Below are positions 42,627-51,868 of a DNA stretch of 64,000 bases, in pieces. The translations under genes and the position numbers were made by a program. Below the pieces are notes generated by a model that was not told the DNA's origin, made no database searches, and saw nothing but the letters and a program-made list of their open reading frames with translations. How positions within the stretch are numbered: position 1 is the stretch's first letter; every line of letters begins with the position of its first letter. The stretch spans positions 1 to 64,000 of the forward strand of contig PDQK01000026.1 of assembly GCA_002746685.1 (NCBI GenBank), read 5' to 3'. Source of the DNA: Desulfobulbus propionicus (GTDB taxonomy: Bacteria; Desulfobacterota; Desulfobulbia; Desulfobulbales; Desulfobulbaceae).

Positions 42627-45551
42627 ATGACAACATTTACTCAAGGACAATCCTACCACAATTTCACTCTGATCAAAAAAGAAGCGATTGCAGAAATTCA
42701 CTCCACTGTCTACCAGTTCAAGCACGATCAGCTTGGCTGTTATGCCTTTGGGATAAAAAACACTGATCCTAACAAGACCTTCTGCATCTCCTTTCTGACG
42801 ATCCCGGAAGACTCCACCGGGGTTGCCCATATTCTTGAGCACTCTGTCCTCATGGGATCGAAAAAATACCCTGTCCATGATGTCTTTGGCGAAATCAACA
42901 AGGGCGGACTCATGACCTTTTTAAATGCCATGACAGGCTCTGATACCACCTGGTACCCTTTTGCCACCCGCAACCTCAAGGAGTACTTTAACATCATGGA
43001 CGTCTACTGTGATGTCACTCTCCATCCCCTGCTCCACACAACCACCTTTGAGCAGGAAGGATGGCATTACCACCTGGAAAAGGATGAGGATAATCTGGAG
43101 TATTCCGGGGTAGTGCTTAACGAAATGAAGGGAGCGTTCTCTGACCCAATCCGCTCTCTTTTTCATCAAACCTTCAAGGAACTGTTACCCGGCTCCACCT
43201 ATGCCCATGAATCCGGTGGTGATCCCGCCAACATTCCGGATCTGAGCTATGAGCAGTTTGTGGCCTTTCATCAGAAGCATTACCATCCCTCCAATGGGAC
43301 CTTCTTTTTTTATGGTGATGCAGATTTGCTTGAAGAGCTCGCCTTTGTAGACAACAACTTTCTCCAACATTTCAGCCCCACCGACCAAAAGCCGGAACTG
43401 GTAAAAGGCACCCCAACAACTACGCCGGTATACAAAGAGGCAAGTTACCCTGTCCAGCCAGGAAGCGATCACAAGCAGAAAACCTTTCTTGCGGTAAGCT
43501 CCATTGTTGGCACAGCTGAAGACAGGAAGAAAAACGTGGCCTTTCAAATCATCGCCAACATCCTGTTTAACTCCGATGCCTCGCCATTGAAAAATGCGAT
43601 TATCAATGCCCGGTTATGTCGAGATTTTGGCGGGGTGTTCCTGGCCAACTCTTCCTTTTCTGCCATCCTGATGACCTACCTGATCGGCTCAGATCCGGAT
43701 AAGCGAGAAGCCTTTCAAGAGCTGTATACAACGTCACTTCTGAAAATGATTGAAGGCGGGCTGGATAAGGAGCTGGTGCTTTCAGAACTCAACAAGTATG
43801 AGTTTGGTGCACGGGAGGAAATGAACAAAGCCCAGCGTGGTCTGGACCTGGTGGGTAAAGCCTTGCCAGCAATGAAGTTCGGACTTGATCCCTTTGCTTC
43901 CCTCCAGATGGAGCAACTGCTGGCGGAAATCCGTACCGAAGCACTGGAACACAACCTCTTTGAACACCTAATCCAGAAGCACCTGCTGGACAACCCAGCC
44001 ACCGCTGTGGTCACCCTGACACCTGATCCGGACAAGCTGCGCGCCAACCTGGAGCAGGAGCAGACACGGTTACGACAGGCAGAAGAAGCGCTGTCCACAC
44101 AACAACGCAGCGATCTCATCGCGCGAACCAATGAACTGATAGACTTACAGTCCACTCCCAATCCCCCGGAAAAACTGCGCATGCTGCCACGGCTGTCGGT
44201 TCCTGACCTGGACACCACTCCGGACATGCATCAGGTCACGGTTAAAGACACAGGCGGGACGCAACTGCTGGCCAGCGAGCTGGACACCAACGGCATCAGC
44301 TACCTGGATTTTGGCTTTGACTGCTCCGGTATTCCTGCTCAAGACATGGTCTACCTTGACCTGTTTGGTACCATTTTTACTGAAATCGGGACCAAGGAAA
44401 AAAACTTTATCCAATTTGCCAAGGAAGTCAACCAGTTCACCGGCGGTTTTTCCCACTCCTTTAACACCTACCTCAATGCTGGCGAACGTTCCAACGTGCT
44501 GCCGGTGCAATGGTACAATATCAAAACGCTCTCCTCTAATCTGGAGAAATCCATCGCATTGCTCCATGAGGCTTTGAGCGGGGTCAATCTGGAGGATCGC
44601 GACCGAATACGGGAAATTGTCCAGCGAGAATATGCGTGGGCAGAGCACTCGGTGCAAAGTGAAGGCTACATGCTGGCTACCTCCAGTGTTTTTGCAGGGT
44701 TGAGTCAAGCGGGAATGTACAGCGAGCATATCAACGGCGCTCAGGCATACCTGGCATTGAAGCAACTGGCAATGCATTATGACCAACTGGAGGAAACGTT
44801 TCTCCACAGCCTAAGCACTATCAAAACGCAGCTGTTTTCACGGGATGCTCTCATTGTTTCAGCCACAGCAAGTGGTGCAGATCTGGAAAAACTGGAACAA
44901 CTGCTTCCCGGCATCACGGACGCGCTCCCTGAACAACGAGCTGAACAAGGGAGTATCGATTTTAAAGATATCCCTGCAAGCCAGGCGTTTCACACTTCGG
45001 CTGAGGTTGTGTACAACGTGCAGGGGTGCACCCTCTTTTCGGATGCGAGTCACTATAAGGGTAGCTTTGAAGTGCTGAAGACGTGGCTCTCAAGGGACTA
45101 TTTATGGAATACTGTGCGCCAGAAAGGCGGGGCATATGGGTGCTTTGTCCAGTTCAACCATCTGACTGGCAATTTTGGGATAGTGAGCTATCGCGACCCT
45201 CAGGTGGACAAAACCTATGCTGCCTACAACCAACTACAACAGACTGTGGCCAATATGGATATCAGTGACGACATGCTCAGTCAGCTGATCATTGGCACCT
45301 ATGGTGGATTCACTCCACATCAAGGGCCAGCTACCCGTGGAGCCACAGCCAGAAACGAATATCTTTCTGGCATAACTCCAGAGTTCAAGTTGCAACGGAT
45401 CAAGGAAATCACAACCACCACAGCACCACAACTCAAAGAATATGCTGAGTATTTCAACGCCTTCACCAATAGCCCTTACCGGGCCTCCATTGGTAACGGT
45501 GAAAAAATAGCACAGGCAGCGACCACCTTTGCGGCGAGCACTGCCCTGTAA
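42627..45551 (+). CDS. M16C (PreP-like) zinc metalloprotease
   Basis: 974-aa insulinase-type protease. The inverted zinc motif HILEH (68-72) is intact, with the distal Glu expected in the following helix (ELE/NEMKGAFSD region). Full-length M16C architecture: N-terminal M16 half, linker with a coiled stretch (about 480-515), and a C-terminal M16 half with M16C_assoc. No signal peptide is seen, so cytoplasmic peptide degradation is likely. It begins 9 nt after dtd. Confidence 0.93.
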   Translation: MTTFTQGQSYHNFTLIKKEAIAEIHSTVYQFKHDQLGCYAFGIKNTDPNKTFCISFLTIPEDSTGVAHILEHSVLMGSKKYPVHDVFGEINKGGLMTFLNAMTGSDTTWYPFATRNLKEYFNIMDVYCDVTLHPLLHTTTFEQEGWHYHLEKDEDNLEYSGVVLNEMKGAFSDPIRSLFHQTFKELLPGSTYAHESGGDPANIPDLSYEQFVAFHQKHYHPSNGTFFFYGDADLLEELAFVDNNFLQHFSPTDQKPELVKGTPTTTPVYKEASYPVQPGSDHKQKTFLAVSSIVGTAEDRKKNVAFQIIANILFNSDASPLKNAIINARLCRDFGGVFLANSSFSAILMTYLIGSDPDKREAFQELYTTSLLKMIEGGLDKELVLSELNKYEFGAREEMNKAQRGLDLVGKALPAMKFGLDPFASLQMEQLLAEIRTEALEHNLFEHLIQKHLLDNPATAVVTLTPDPDKLRANLEQEQTRLRQAEEALSTQQRSDLIARTNELIDLQSTPNPPEKLRMLPRLSVPDLDTTPDMHQVTVKDTGGTQLLASELDTNGISYLDFGFDCSGIPAQDMVYLDLFGTIFTEIGTKEKNFIQFAKEVNQFTGGFSHSFNTYLNAGERSNVLPVQWYNIKTLSSNLEKSIALLHEALSGVNLEDRDRIREIVQREYAWAEHSVQSEGYMLATSSVFAGLSQAGMYSEHINGAQAYLALKQLAMHYDQLEETFLHSLSTIKTQLFSRDALIVSATASGADLEKLEQLLPGITDALPEQRAEQGSIDFKDIPASQAFHTSAEVVYNVQGCTLFSDASHYKGSFEVLKTWLSRDYLWNTVRQKGGAYGCFVQFNHLTGNFGIVSYRDPQVDKTYAAYNQLQQTVANMDISDDMLSQLIIGTYGGFTPHQGPATRGATARNEYLSGITPEFKLQRIKEITTTTAPQLKEYAEYFNAFTNSPYRASIGNGEKIAQAATTFAASTAL

Positions 45552-45582
45552 CCACCCTGATGCTGTGATTCAGGAGAACACT

Positions 45583-45981
45583 CTATGCCGACTCCCTTTT
45601 GGTGGAGTTCACGCTCATCGCGTCCACCACCTTATCGTTATACTCTGAGCGGTCATCAAGCTGGAGGGTCTTGCCCATCCGCACCTCCAGCTTGAATTTC
45701 AAATACTCCAGTTTTTTGAGCTGTTTGTACTTCCTCTTTTCATCCGTGCATGCTGCCAGCAGATCTTCGGTCCTTTTGATTTCCTTGCGTATCCCGACCT
45801 CTTCCGGCACATAGCCAGCATTCTTGAGTATCTTATATCCCATGCGCAGATCAGCCGGGACATGTTGCATATCATCTTTGGGAAGCGGTTTATTTTTCCA
45901 GCTGGAAAGGTCGGCCAGGGTTCCCTCAGCCATGGCCTGCTCAATTCTTCGTTCTGCTATAAAATGTATTGCACTGAGCAT
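45583..45981 (-). CDS. DUF1992 (DnaJ homologue subfamily C member 28-like) protein
   Basis: 132-aa helical protein. The DUF1992 core is at about 1-70: AERRIEQAMAEGTLADLSSW, GKPL-type segment KNKPLPKDD, then ADLRMGYKILKNAGYVPEEV. Members are widespread, with no known activity. ATG 45981 has GGGAGG 8 nt upstream. It follows nadB by 13 nt on the same strand and may be co-transcribed. Confidence 0.88.
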   Translation of the reverse strand: MLSAIHFIAERRIEQAMAEGTLADLSSWKNKPLPKDDMQHVPADLRMGYKILKNAGYVPEEVGIRKEIKRTEDLLAACTDEKRKYKQLKKLEYLKFKLEVRMGKTLQLDDRSEYNDKVVDAMSVNSTKRESA

Positions 45982-45994
45982 GTACGTCCCTCCC

Positions 45995-47599
45995 CTACTT
46001 CTTGCGCTGTAGAATCGTATCTCCTAAAAACTGATCATTATCCTTAGCAGGATAATCCAGAGTGTAATGGAGCCCTCTGGATTCATGGCGAAGCATTGCG
46101 CTCCGCACAATCAGGTCCGCAACCACGGCCAGGTTTCTCAACTCGACCAGATCAGGGGTTAAATAATAATCATGAAAATGCTCCTTGATCTCATCCAGCA
46201 ATGGAACCAGGCTCTTCTGCATAAGAAGAAGTCTTTTGCTCTTGCGCACAATCCCCACATAGTTCCACATGGAACGGCGCAACAGATCCCAGTTATGATC
46301 CACCAGGATTGACTCATCAAGACAGGCAGCACCATCGGCCTTCCACGGTTCAATGGAGTAGATATTTTGCTCCCGCAACTGAACTATATTGTGCTGTAAC
46401 CACTGCGCTCCACGATCCGCAAATACCACCGCTTCCAACAGCGAATTACTTGCCAGCCGATTTGCACCGTGGAGCCCGGTGCATGCAGTTTCACCAAAGG
46501 CAAGCAGATTTTTAAACGAACTCTGGCCCCACTCATCCACCAGCACGCCGCCGCACATGTAGTGTGCAGCAGGAACCACGGGGATGGGTCTTTGGGTAAT
46601 GTTTACTCCGTGGTCCAAACAGGTTTGATAGATGGTGGGAAAGCGTTCCTTAACAAATGCAGCTGGCTTGTGGGTTATATCAAGAAAAACACAGTCAGCC
46701 CCACTTCCTTTCATCTCTGCATCGATTCCTCGGGCGACCGCATCCCTGGTGGCAAGGTCACCACGCGGGTCATACTTTTTCATGAAGGGTTCGCCCTTAT
46801 CATTGATCAGCACCCCACCCTCTCCACGCACCGCCTCTGAAATGAGAAAATTCTTCACTTCCCAGTTGTAAAAGCACGTTGGGTGAAACTGGATAAACTC
46901 CAGATTGGCCACCTTTGCTCCAGCCCGGTAGGCCATGGCTACACCATCACCAGTGGCGATATCCGGGTTCGTTGTATAGAGATACACCTTGCCACAGCCA
47001 CCGGTGCACAGTACCGTAGCGTGTGCCTTGTGTATCTCAACCTTACCCGTATCCCGCTCAAGCACGTAAGCTCCCAGGCAGCGATCTTCTTTTTCCTGAT
47101 CCGTCCCCTTCACCTGGGATCGTACCAGCAGGTCAATGGCAAGGTGATTTTCAAGTATCTTTATGTTCGGCGAGGCTGCCACCTGCTCAAGGAGCGCCCG
47201 TTCAATTTCCCGTCCGGTCAAATCATGGGCATGGGCTACCCGCCTGGCCGAATGTCCCCCCTCAACTCCCAGGTCAAACCCACCCTCTTCATTTTCCTGA
47301 AAGGCGACCCCAAACTCAACCAACTCCCGAACCCGTCCAGGCCCTTCTTCTGTAACCAACTGCACGATTTCCTTGTTGCACAGCCCATCTCCGGAAATCA
47401 GCGTATCCTGCACATGGGCATCCACTGAGTCCTGATCCGACAAAACAGCCGCTATGCCGCCTTGGGCTAAATTGGTTGCGGTGTCCCTTTTTTCCTTCTT
47501 GGTAATAATGGTCACCGTGGCAAACCGGGACACCTTAAGCGCATAGGAAAGGCCCGACACACCACTCCCGATCACCAACACATCACTAAAAAACTCCAT
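45995..47599 (-). CDS. nadB: L-aspartate oxidase
   Basis: FAD enzyme that oxidises aspartate to iminoaspartate in NAD synthesis; in anaerobes fumarate can be the acceptor. 534 aa from ATG 47599. FAD motif GSGVSGLSYA near the N-terminus, EGGHSARRVAHAHDLTG, IQFHPTCFY, and GANRLASNSLLEA. A longer frame (MFHVKH start at 47635) is produced by reading through the parS site and should not be used. The other nad genes are outside the window. Confidence 0.94.
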   Translation of the reverse strand: MEFFSDVLVIGSGVSGLSYALKVSRFATVTIITKKEKRDTATNLAQGGIAAVLSDQDSVDAHVQDTLISGDGLCNKEIVQLVTEEGPGRVRELVEFGVAFQENEEGGFDLGVEGGHSARRVAHAHDLTGREIERALLEQVAASPNIKILENHLAIDLLVRSQVKGTDQEKEDRCLGAYVLERDTGKVEIHKAHATVLCTGGCGKVYLYTTNPDIATGDGVAMAYRAGAKVANLEFIQFHPTCFYNWEVKNFLISEAVRGEGGVLINDKGEPFMKKYDPRGDLATRDAVARGIDAEMKGSGADCVFLDITHKPAAFVKERFPTIYQTCLDHGVNITQRPIPVVPAAHYMCGGVLVDEWGQSSFKNLLAFGETACTGLHGANRLASNSLLEAVVFADRGAQWLQHNIVQLREQNIYSIEPWKADGAACLDESILVDHNWDLLRRSMWNYVGIVRKSKRLLLMQKSLVPLLDEIKEHFHDYYLTPDLVELRNLAVVADLIVRSAMLRHESRGLHYTLDYPAKDNDQFLGDTILQRKK

Positions 47600-47618
47600 A
47601 TCCCCCCCACGGGCTGAA

Positions 47619-47634
47619 TGTTTCACGTGAAACA
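47619..47634. promoter_or_regulatory. parS centromere site
   Basis: TGTTTCACGTGAAACA is an exact match to the 16-bp parS consensus bound by ParB. It lies between divergent nadB and parA, 109 bp before the parA start. ParB loading here and spreading would cover parAB and nadB. Confidence 0.95.
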
Positions 47635-47742
47635 TTTTTTTTAAGTTAAGGACAAAGAGAACGCTGTTCTCCTGAGCTTGAGTATAGTATACTGTCAGTT
47701 GTTTTCGTCAACACTGATAAAGCATTATTGAGGTACCCCCAT

Positions 47743-48510
47743 TTGTACGCAAAAACCATAGCTGTGGCCAACCAAAAAGGCGGCGTCGGCAAGACCACCA
47801 CAGCACTCAACTTAGCCGCGGTGCTCGCCCAAAAAAGAAAAAAAGTGCTCCTGGTGGACTCTGATCCCCAGGGCAACGCTTCCAGTGGTGTGGGTGTTTT
47901 TGACACCAATGGTGGTGCATCCATTTACACCTGTTACACAGGAAGCGGTGCAACAAAAGAGTGTATTACAGCCACCCGGATGAAAAATCTTGCTGTGCTC
48001 CCCTCTTCCATAGACCTGGTTGGAGTGGAGGTAGAGCTCATTGCTCAGGAAAACCGGGAAAAAAAATTAAAATCCATCCTGCGCGCTGTAAAACAGGATT
48101 ACGATTTTATCATTATCGATTGCCCCCCTTCCCTGGGCATCCTGACGCTCAACAGTCTCACCGCAGCAGACTCTGTTCTTATCCCGTTGCAGTGTGAATA
48201 CTTTGCCCTGGAAGGTTTGGCTCAACTGATCTCCACCATCCGCAAGGTGAAAAAGACATTGAACCGTGAGCTGTATATCGAAGGATTACTCCTCACCATG
48301 TATGATCGGCGCAACAAGCTCACCCATTCGGTTGCCAAGGAAATCCAAAATCACTTTGGGAAGCAGGTGTATAAAACTGTGATTCCGAGAAATGTGCGCC
48401 TCAGCGAAAGTCCCAGCCACGGTAAAACCATTATTGAGTATGACAAAACCAGCAGTGGTGCTAAAGCGTATACCAAGCTGGGAACAGAATTTCTAAAACG
48501 TATACAATAG
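47743..48510 (+). CDS. parA: Chromosome partitioning ATPase ParA (Soj)
   Basis: 255-aa deviant-Walker ATPase for chromosome segregation. The motif is NQKGGVGKTTTA near residues 9-20, followed by LLVDSDPQGNAS and IIDCPPSLG. I chose TTG 47743 (TTGTACGCA), with GAGGT 8 nt upstream; a TTG at 47728 has none. It sits 12 nt before parB and next to parS, the canonical Par cluster. Confidence 0.95.
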   Translation: MYAKTIAVANQKGGVGKTTTALNLAAVLAQKRKKVLLVDSDPQGNASSGVGVFDTNGGASIYTCYTGSGATKECITATRMKNLAVLPSSIDLVGVEVELIAQENREKKLKSILRAVKQDYDFIIIDCPPSLGILTLNSLTAADSVLIPLQCEYFALEGLAQLISTIRKVKKTLNRELYIEGLLLTMYDRRNKLTHSVAKEIQNHFGKQVYKTVIPRNVRLSESPSHGKTIIEYDKTSSGAKAYTKLGTEFLKRIQ

Positions 48511-48522
48511 GAAGCAAGTGCT

Positions 48523-49395
48523 ATGAGCAAAAAAAGTGTTCTTGGACGTGGGGTGGGAGCGCTCCTCCCAACGGATATCGCGGACGAAGACGAACGTTTT
48601 TTTATGTGTGATATCGACAAGATAGACCCGAACCCCAATCAACCACGGAGCTATTTTGACCCGGAAAAACTCACCCAACTATCTGAATCTATTAAAGAAA
48701 AAGGGGTTATACAGCCTTTACTGGTAACCCTGGCCAAGGGCAACCGGTATGACCTGATAGCAGGTGAGCGTCGGTTACGCGCTGCCAAAATGGCTGGCCG
48801 TGATGAGGTTCCCGTTGTGGTAATGGATAACGAGAGTGACTCCACAACCCTTGAACTGGCATTAATTGAAAACATCCAGCGCCATGACCTTAACCCCATT
48901 GAGGAGGCAAAAGCCTACTCCCGATTGCTGGATGAGTTCAACCTCACCCAGGAGGATGTTGCCAAACGGGTGGGGAAAAAGCGTTCCACCATTACCAATG
49001 TTTTACGCTTGCTCAACCTCCCGGATTACATCCAGGAAGATGTAATCAATGCAAAATTAACCGAAGGACATGCTCGGGTGCTGCTGCAGTTGAAAGAAAC
49101 CCCTGCCCTTTTGCTTGAGGTCAGGGATGCCATACTCACCAAACAACTCTCGGTTCGGGCAACGGAAAGCCTGTGCAAACAATTGAAAAGCACTCCTCCT
49201 GCTGATAAACGCAAAAAGCCTGTGACTGATGAACTTCCAAAGTCATATTGCTCAACCATAGTGAACCAGATCGGCAATCACCTCAATACCAAGGTGCGGA
49301 TCGTGCAAAGCGGCAAGCGAGGGAAACTGGAAATCGATTACTACTCCAACGATGATCTTGATCGACTGGTGAGCTTGCTGTCCAATACCCACTGA
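48523..49395 (+). CDS. parB: Chromosome partitioning protein ParB (Spo0J)
   Basis: 290-aa CTPase and parS-binding protein. The N-terminal domain has the CTP-binding box with GERRLRAAK (81-89) and ENIQRHDLNPIEEA. The HTH for parS binding is at about 128-180 (LTQEDVAKRVGKKRSTITN). A C-terminal dimer domain follows. ATG 48523 has AGGAAG upstream. The next small gene begins 12 nt after the stop. Confidence 0.96.
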   Translation: MSKKSVLGRGVGALLPTDIADEDERFFMCDIDKIDPNPNQPRSYFDPEKLTQLSESIKEKGVIQPLLVTLAKGNRYDLIAGERRLRAAKMAGRDEVPVVVMDNESDSTTLELALIENIQRHDLNPIEEAKAYSRLLDEFNLTQEDVAKRVGKKRSTITNVLRLLNLPDYIQEDVINAKLTEGHARVLLQLKETPALLLEVRDAILTKQLSVRATESLCKQLKSTPPADKRKKPVTDELPKSYCSTIVNQIGNHLNTKVRIVQSGKRGKLEIDYYSNDDLDRLVSLLSNTH

Positions 49396-49407
49396 TTCGT
49401 TTCTCCC

Positions 49408-49563
49408 ATGCGATCTACAGGAACTGTTCACATTCGCAGAGCACCCTTATTACTGGTGGCCTTTTTTACCATCCTGATGCTTATCGGCATCAAGGTGGAT
49501 GAGCCTGCCCGTGTGCTTGAGCAAGCCAAAACCATCTGTCTTGCCTGTATTGGACTGGGATAA
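49408..49563 (+). CDS. 51-aa membrane peptide with CxxC (CD1871A-like)
   Basis: Short protein: one membrane helix (about 13-29, PLLLVAFFTILMLIGI), then a conserved-looking tail VLEQAKTICLACIGLG with the CxxC pair at C44 and C47. I recall a family named CD1871A CXXC protein with this end. It abuts the polyferredoxin gene (TAA directly followed by ATG) and follows parB by 12 nt. The tight pairing suggests a redox partner or Fe-S anchor. No family function is known to me. Confidence 0.75.
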   Translation: MRSTGTVHIRRAPLLLVAFFTILMLIGIKVDEPARVLEQAKTICLACIGLG

Positions 49564-50454
49564 ATGCAGGCAATGCGCAAATGGGTCCAGTGGCTCTGGC
49601 TTTTTCTCACCAATGGCTACCTTATTTTTCCATGGACCAAAACCCTCTACCAGGGGCCGCTTAAGGTTATCTGCTCACCGGGGTTAAACTGTTACTCGTG
49701 CCCGGCAGCCACCTCCTACTGTTTGTTGGGCGGTCTCCAGCAGCTCCTGGTCAGCGCCAGGTTTACCCTCCAGACCGGTGGCTACTACGTGGGTATGTAT
49801 GTTGTCGGTTCCATGGGGTTGCTTGGAGCAGCTTTGGGCCGGTTCATCTGCGGCTGGGCCTGTCCCTTTGGCCTGCTCCAGGAACTGCTCTATACAATAC
49901 CAGCGCCCAAGTTCTCGCTTCCCCCACAACTCAGGTGGGGAAAATATTTTTTTCTGCTCTTTTTTGTGGTGCTCCTCCCGCTCGTTGCCATTGACAGCAC
50001 CGGTGTTGGTCACCCCTGGTTTTGCAAATACGTCTGCCCGGCAGGCACCCTGGAAGCAGGACTTCCCATGATCGCAATCATGCCGGAGCTACGCGCAATA
50101 CTTGGCTGGCTTTTTGCTGGTAAACTCTCCCTGGCAGTGGCCTATGTGGGCTGGTCGATAACCACTTCCCGTCCTTTTTGCCGAACCTCCTGTCCCTTGG
50201 GAGCTTTTTATGGTCTTTTTAATCGCTACAGCCTGATCAAGCTTCAATTTCACCCGCAAAATTGTACCGGCTGCGGGGCCTGTCACACGGTTTGTCCGGT
50301 TGCAATCCGGTTTAATGAAACCCCCAACAGCAGAGAATGCATCAATTGCTTGAAATGCATGAACGAAGCATGTAATTTTAATGCTATTTCACTCGATGTA
50401 GCGGGGTACCCCTGGCACCCCAGACCAAAAACGTTGCCAACCAGGCGACATTGA
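49564..50454 (+). CDS. Membrane 4Fe-4S polyferredoxin (NapH/CcoG-like)
   Basis: 296-aa inner-membrane protein. About four to five helices. Cys motifs: C36..CYSCPAA, CGWACPFGLLQE, CKYVCPAGTLEAG and CRTSCPLGAFYG, which are typical of NapH/YccM proteins. A C-terminal double ferredoxin follows with CTGCGACHTVCP and CINCLKCMNEAC, enough for two 4Fe-4S clusters. It probably moves electrons between the quinone pool or a membrane carrier and a partner. The adjacent CxxC peptide is the natural partner. The donor and acceptor are unknown. Confidence 0.85.
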   Translation: MQAMRKWVQWLWLFLTNGYLIFPWTKTLYQGPLKVICSPGLNCYSCPAATSYCLLGGLQQLLVSARFTLQTGGYYVGMYVVGSMGLLGAALGRFICGWACPFGLLQELLYTIPAPKFSLPPQLRWGKYFFLLFFVVLLPLVAIDSTGVGHPWFCKYVCPAGTLEAGLPMIAIMPELRAILGWLFAGKLSLAVAYVGWSITTSRPFCRTSCPLGAFYGLFNRYSLIKLQFHPQNCTGCGACHTVCPVAIRFNETPNSRECINCLKCMNEACNFNAISLDVAGYPWHPRPKTLPTRRH

Positions 50455-50470
50455 CAGACAACCACTGCCC

Positions 50471-50935
50471 ATGAAACATAATTATCGTACCGTTGTTCTG
50501 GTTCTGTTCACCATACTGCTCACCTGCAACGCCACAGCCTTTGCCAAGATGGTTTCCATCAAGGGGGAGGACATCAATATGCGTTCCGGTCCTGGAACGA
50601 AATACAAGGTGCTATGGAAGCTGGGCTCAGGATTCCCGCTAAAGGTGCTGAAAACCAAGGGAGAATGGTACCGCGTGCAGGATTTTGAAAACAGCGAGGG
50701 GTGGGTCCATCGTAATGTCACCACGTCCACGGGACACATGATCGTTAAGGCCAATAAAGGCACCCAAAAAAGGATAAACATTCGCTCAGGCCCTGGAACA
50801 AAGAACCGGATCGTCGCAAAAGCCTATTATGGGGTTGTATTTAAAACCCTGGAGCAAAAGGGTGGCTGGGTACATGTAGAACACAGTAAGGGCGTTAAAG
50901 GGTGGATAAAGCGTAGTCTCGTGTGGGGTTACTAA
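50471..50935 (+). CDS. Exported protein with two SH3b domains
   Basis: 154 aa: signal peptide (about 8-26, VLVLFTILLTCNATAFA), then two bacterial SH3 repeats (about 27-85 and 92-150), each with an NMRSGPGTK or NIRSGPGTK motif and a GWVHR/GWIKR close. Such domains bind peptidoglycan or peptides. A basic surface (many K/R) is consistent with wall or surface binding. The terminator at 50970 ends the unit that begins with parA. Confidence 0.85.
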   Translation: MKHNYRTVVLVLFTILLTCNATAFAKMVSIKGEDINMRSGPGTKYKVLWKLGSGFPLKVLKTKGEWYRVQDFENSEGWVHRNVTTSTGHMIVKANKGTQKRINIRSGPGTKNRIVAKAYYGVVFKTLEQKGGWVHVEHSKGVKGWIKRSLVWGY

Positions 50936-50969
50936 CGCTTTTTCACAACGCACAGTACCATTTTCCCAG

Positions 50970-51005
50970 GCCCAGGAGAGCATGAACTGCTCTTTTGGGC
51001 TTTTT
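50970..51005 (+). terminator. Intrinsic terminator after the SH3 gene
   Basis: A 13-bp stem (50970-50982 with 50988-51000, two G-U pairs) with a 5-nt loop ends in TTTTTAT. Confidence 0.85.
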
Positions 51006-51061
51006 ATGTTAGAGGTTCATGGTTTCAATCCCGGCTCACATCGGTTATAGTCTCCCCCGCT

Positions 51062-51862
51062 ATGTATTATGACAATCCGGTTCTCACAATAACTCCAGAT
51101 AAACACCTCATAGAGCAGCGCTTTTCCAAAGCAGCGTCAACCTATGAGCAACAGGCTGGTGTGCAGCATGTGGTGGCAGAGAAACTGCTCTCCATGCTTG
51201 CTCAGGCGACCAGCCTCAAGCCATTATCCATTCTGGAAATCGGGTGCTGCACCGGGTTGCTTACAGCTAAACTTGTACAGCAATTCCCTGATGTTAAACG
51301 TTTTACCGCCGTTGACCTCTCTGCTTCTTTTAAACCCTATATTGAAGAAAAAACCAAAGGGCTGGGCGCTGAGGTGCGGTTTCTTGCCGGTGATATTGAA
51401 TCCATTGCAATCACGGAAAAATATGACCTGATTATCTCCTCATCAACCTTTCACTGGATGCATGATCTCCCAACGCTGCTTGCTCAGCTGAGCAAGGCAT
51501 TGAACCCAGAGGGGGTGCTTGCCTATTCCATCTATGGGAATCAAAACCTCAAGGAGATACGCAATCTCACCGGCGTTGGTTTGCAGTATGAGAGCAATGA
51601 GGCTATTTGGGGCTACACCAGCGCCTGCTACACAGTTCTTGACACAGACCAGAGCTGTGAAACCCTTTGGTTTGAGCACCCCTTAGCTGTTTTACAGCAC
51701 CTGCGCCAGACCGGAGTCAATGCCATTGGCTCCAAGTCCTGGACGCGCAGGCAGCTGCACCAATTCTGTAGCGAATATGAGAAGCTCTATGCCGGTGCAA
51801 AAGGTGTACAGCTGACCTACCATCCCATGTATTTTATTGGTCGTCCAACCCAAGCTCTGTAA
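51062..51862 (+). CDS. bioC: Malonyl-ACP O-methyltransferase BioC
   Basis: Methylates malonyl-ACP with SAM to start pimelate synthesis for biotin. 266 aa. BioC N-terminus RFSKAASTYEQQAGVQ, SAM motif I LEIGCCTGLLTAKL, and SSSTFHWMHDLPTLLAQ, a BioC feature. The N-terminal 20 residues and C-terminal helix cap fit the family. It starts 62 nt after the terminator and is followed by a GDPD gene at 6 nt, then bioD. Confidence 0.9.
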   Translation: MYYDNPVLTITPDKHLIEQRFSKAASTYEQQAGVQHVVAEKLLSMLAQATSLKPLSILEIGCCTGLLTAKLVQQFPDVKRFTAVDLSASFKPYIEEKTKGLGAEVRFLAGDIESIAITEKYDLIISSSTFHWMHDLPTLLAQLSKALNPEGVLAYSIYGNQNLKEIRNLTGVGLQYESNEAIWGYTSACYTVLDTDQSCETLWFEHPLAVLQHLRQTGVNAIGSKSWTRRQLHQFCSEYEKLYAGAKGVQLTYHPMYFIGRPTQAL

Positions 51863-51868
51863 AAAATC

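Noticed and set aside
47599..47635. Extended NadB N-terminus MFHVKHSARGG
   Set aside because: It is the translation of the parS site; the family start is MEFFSD at 47599.
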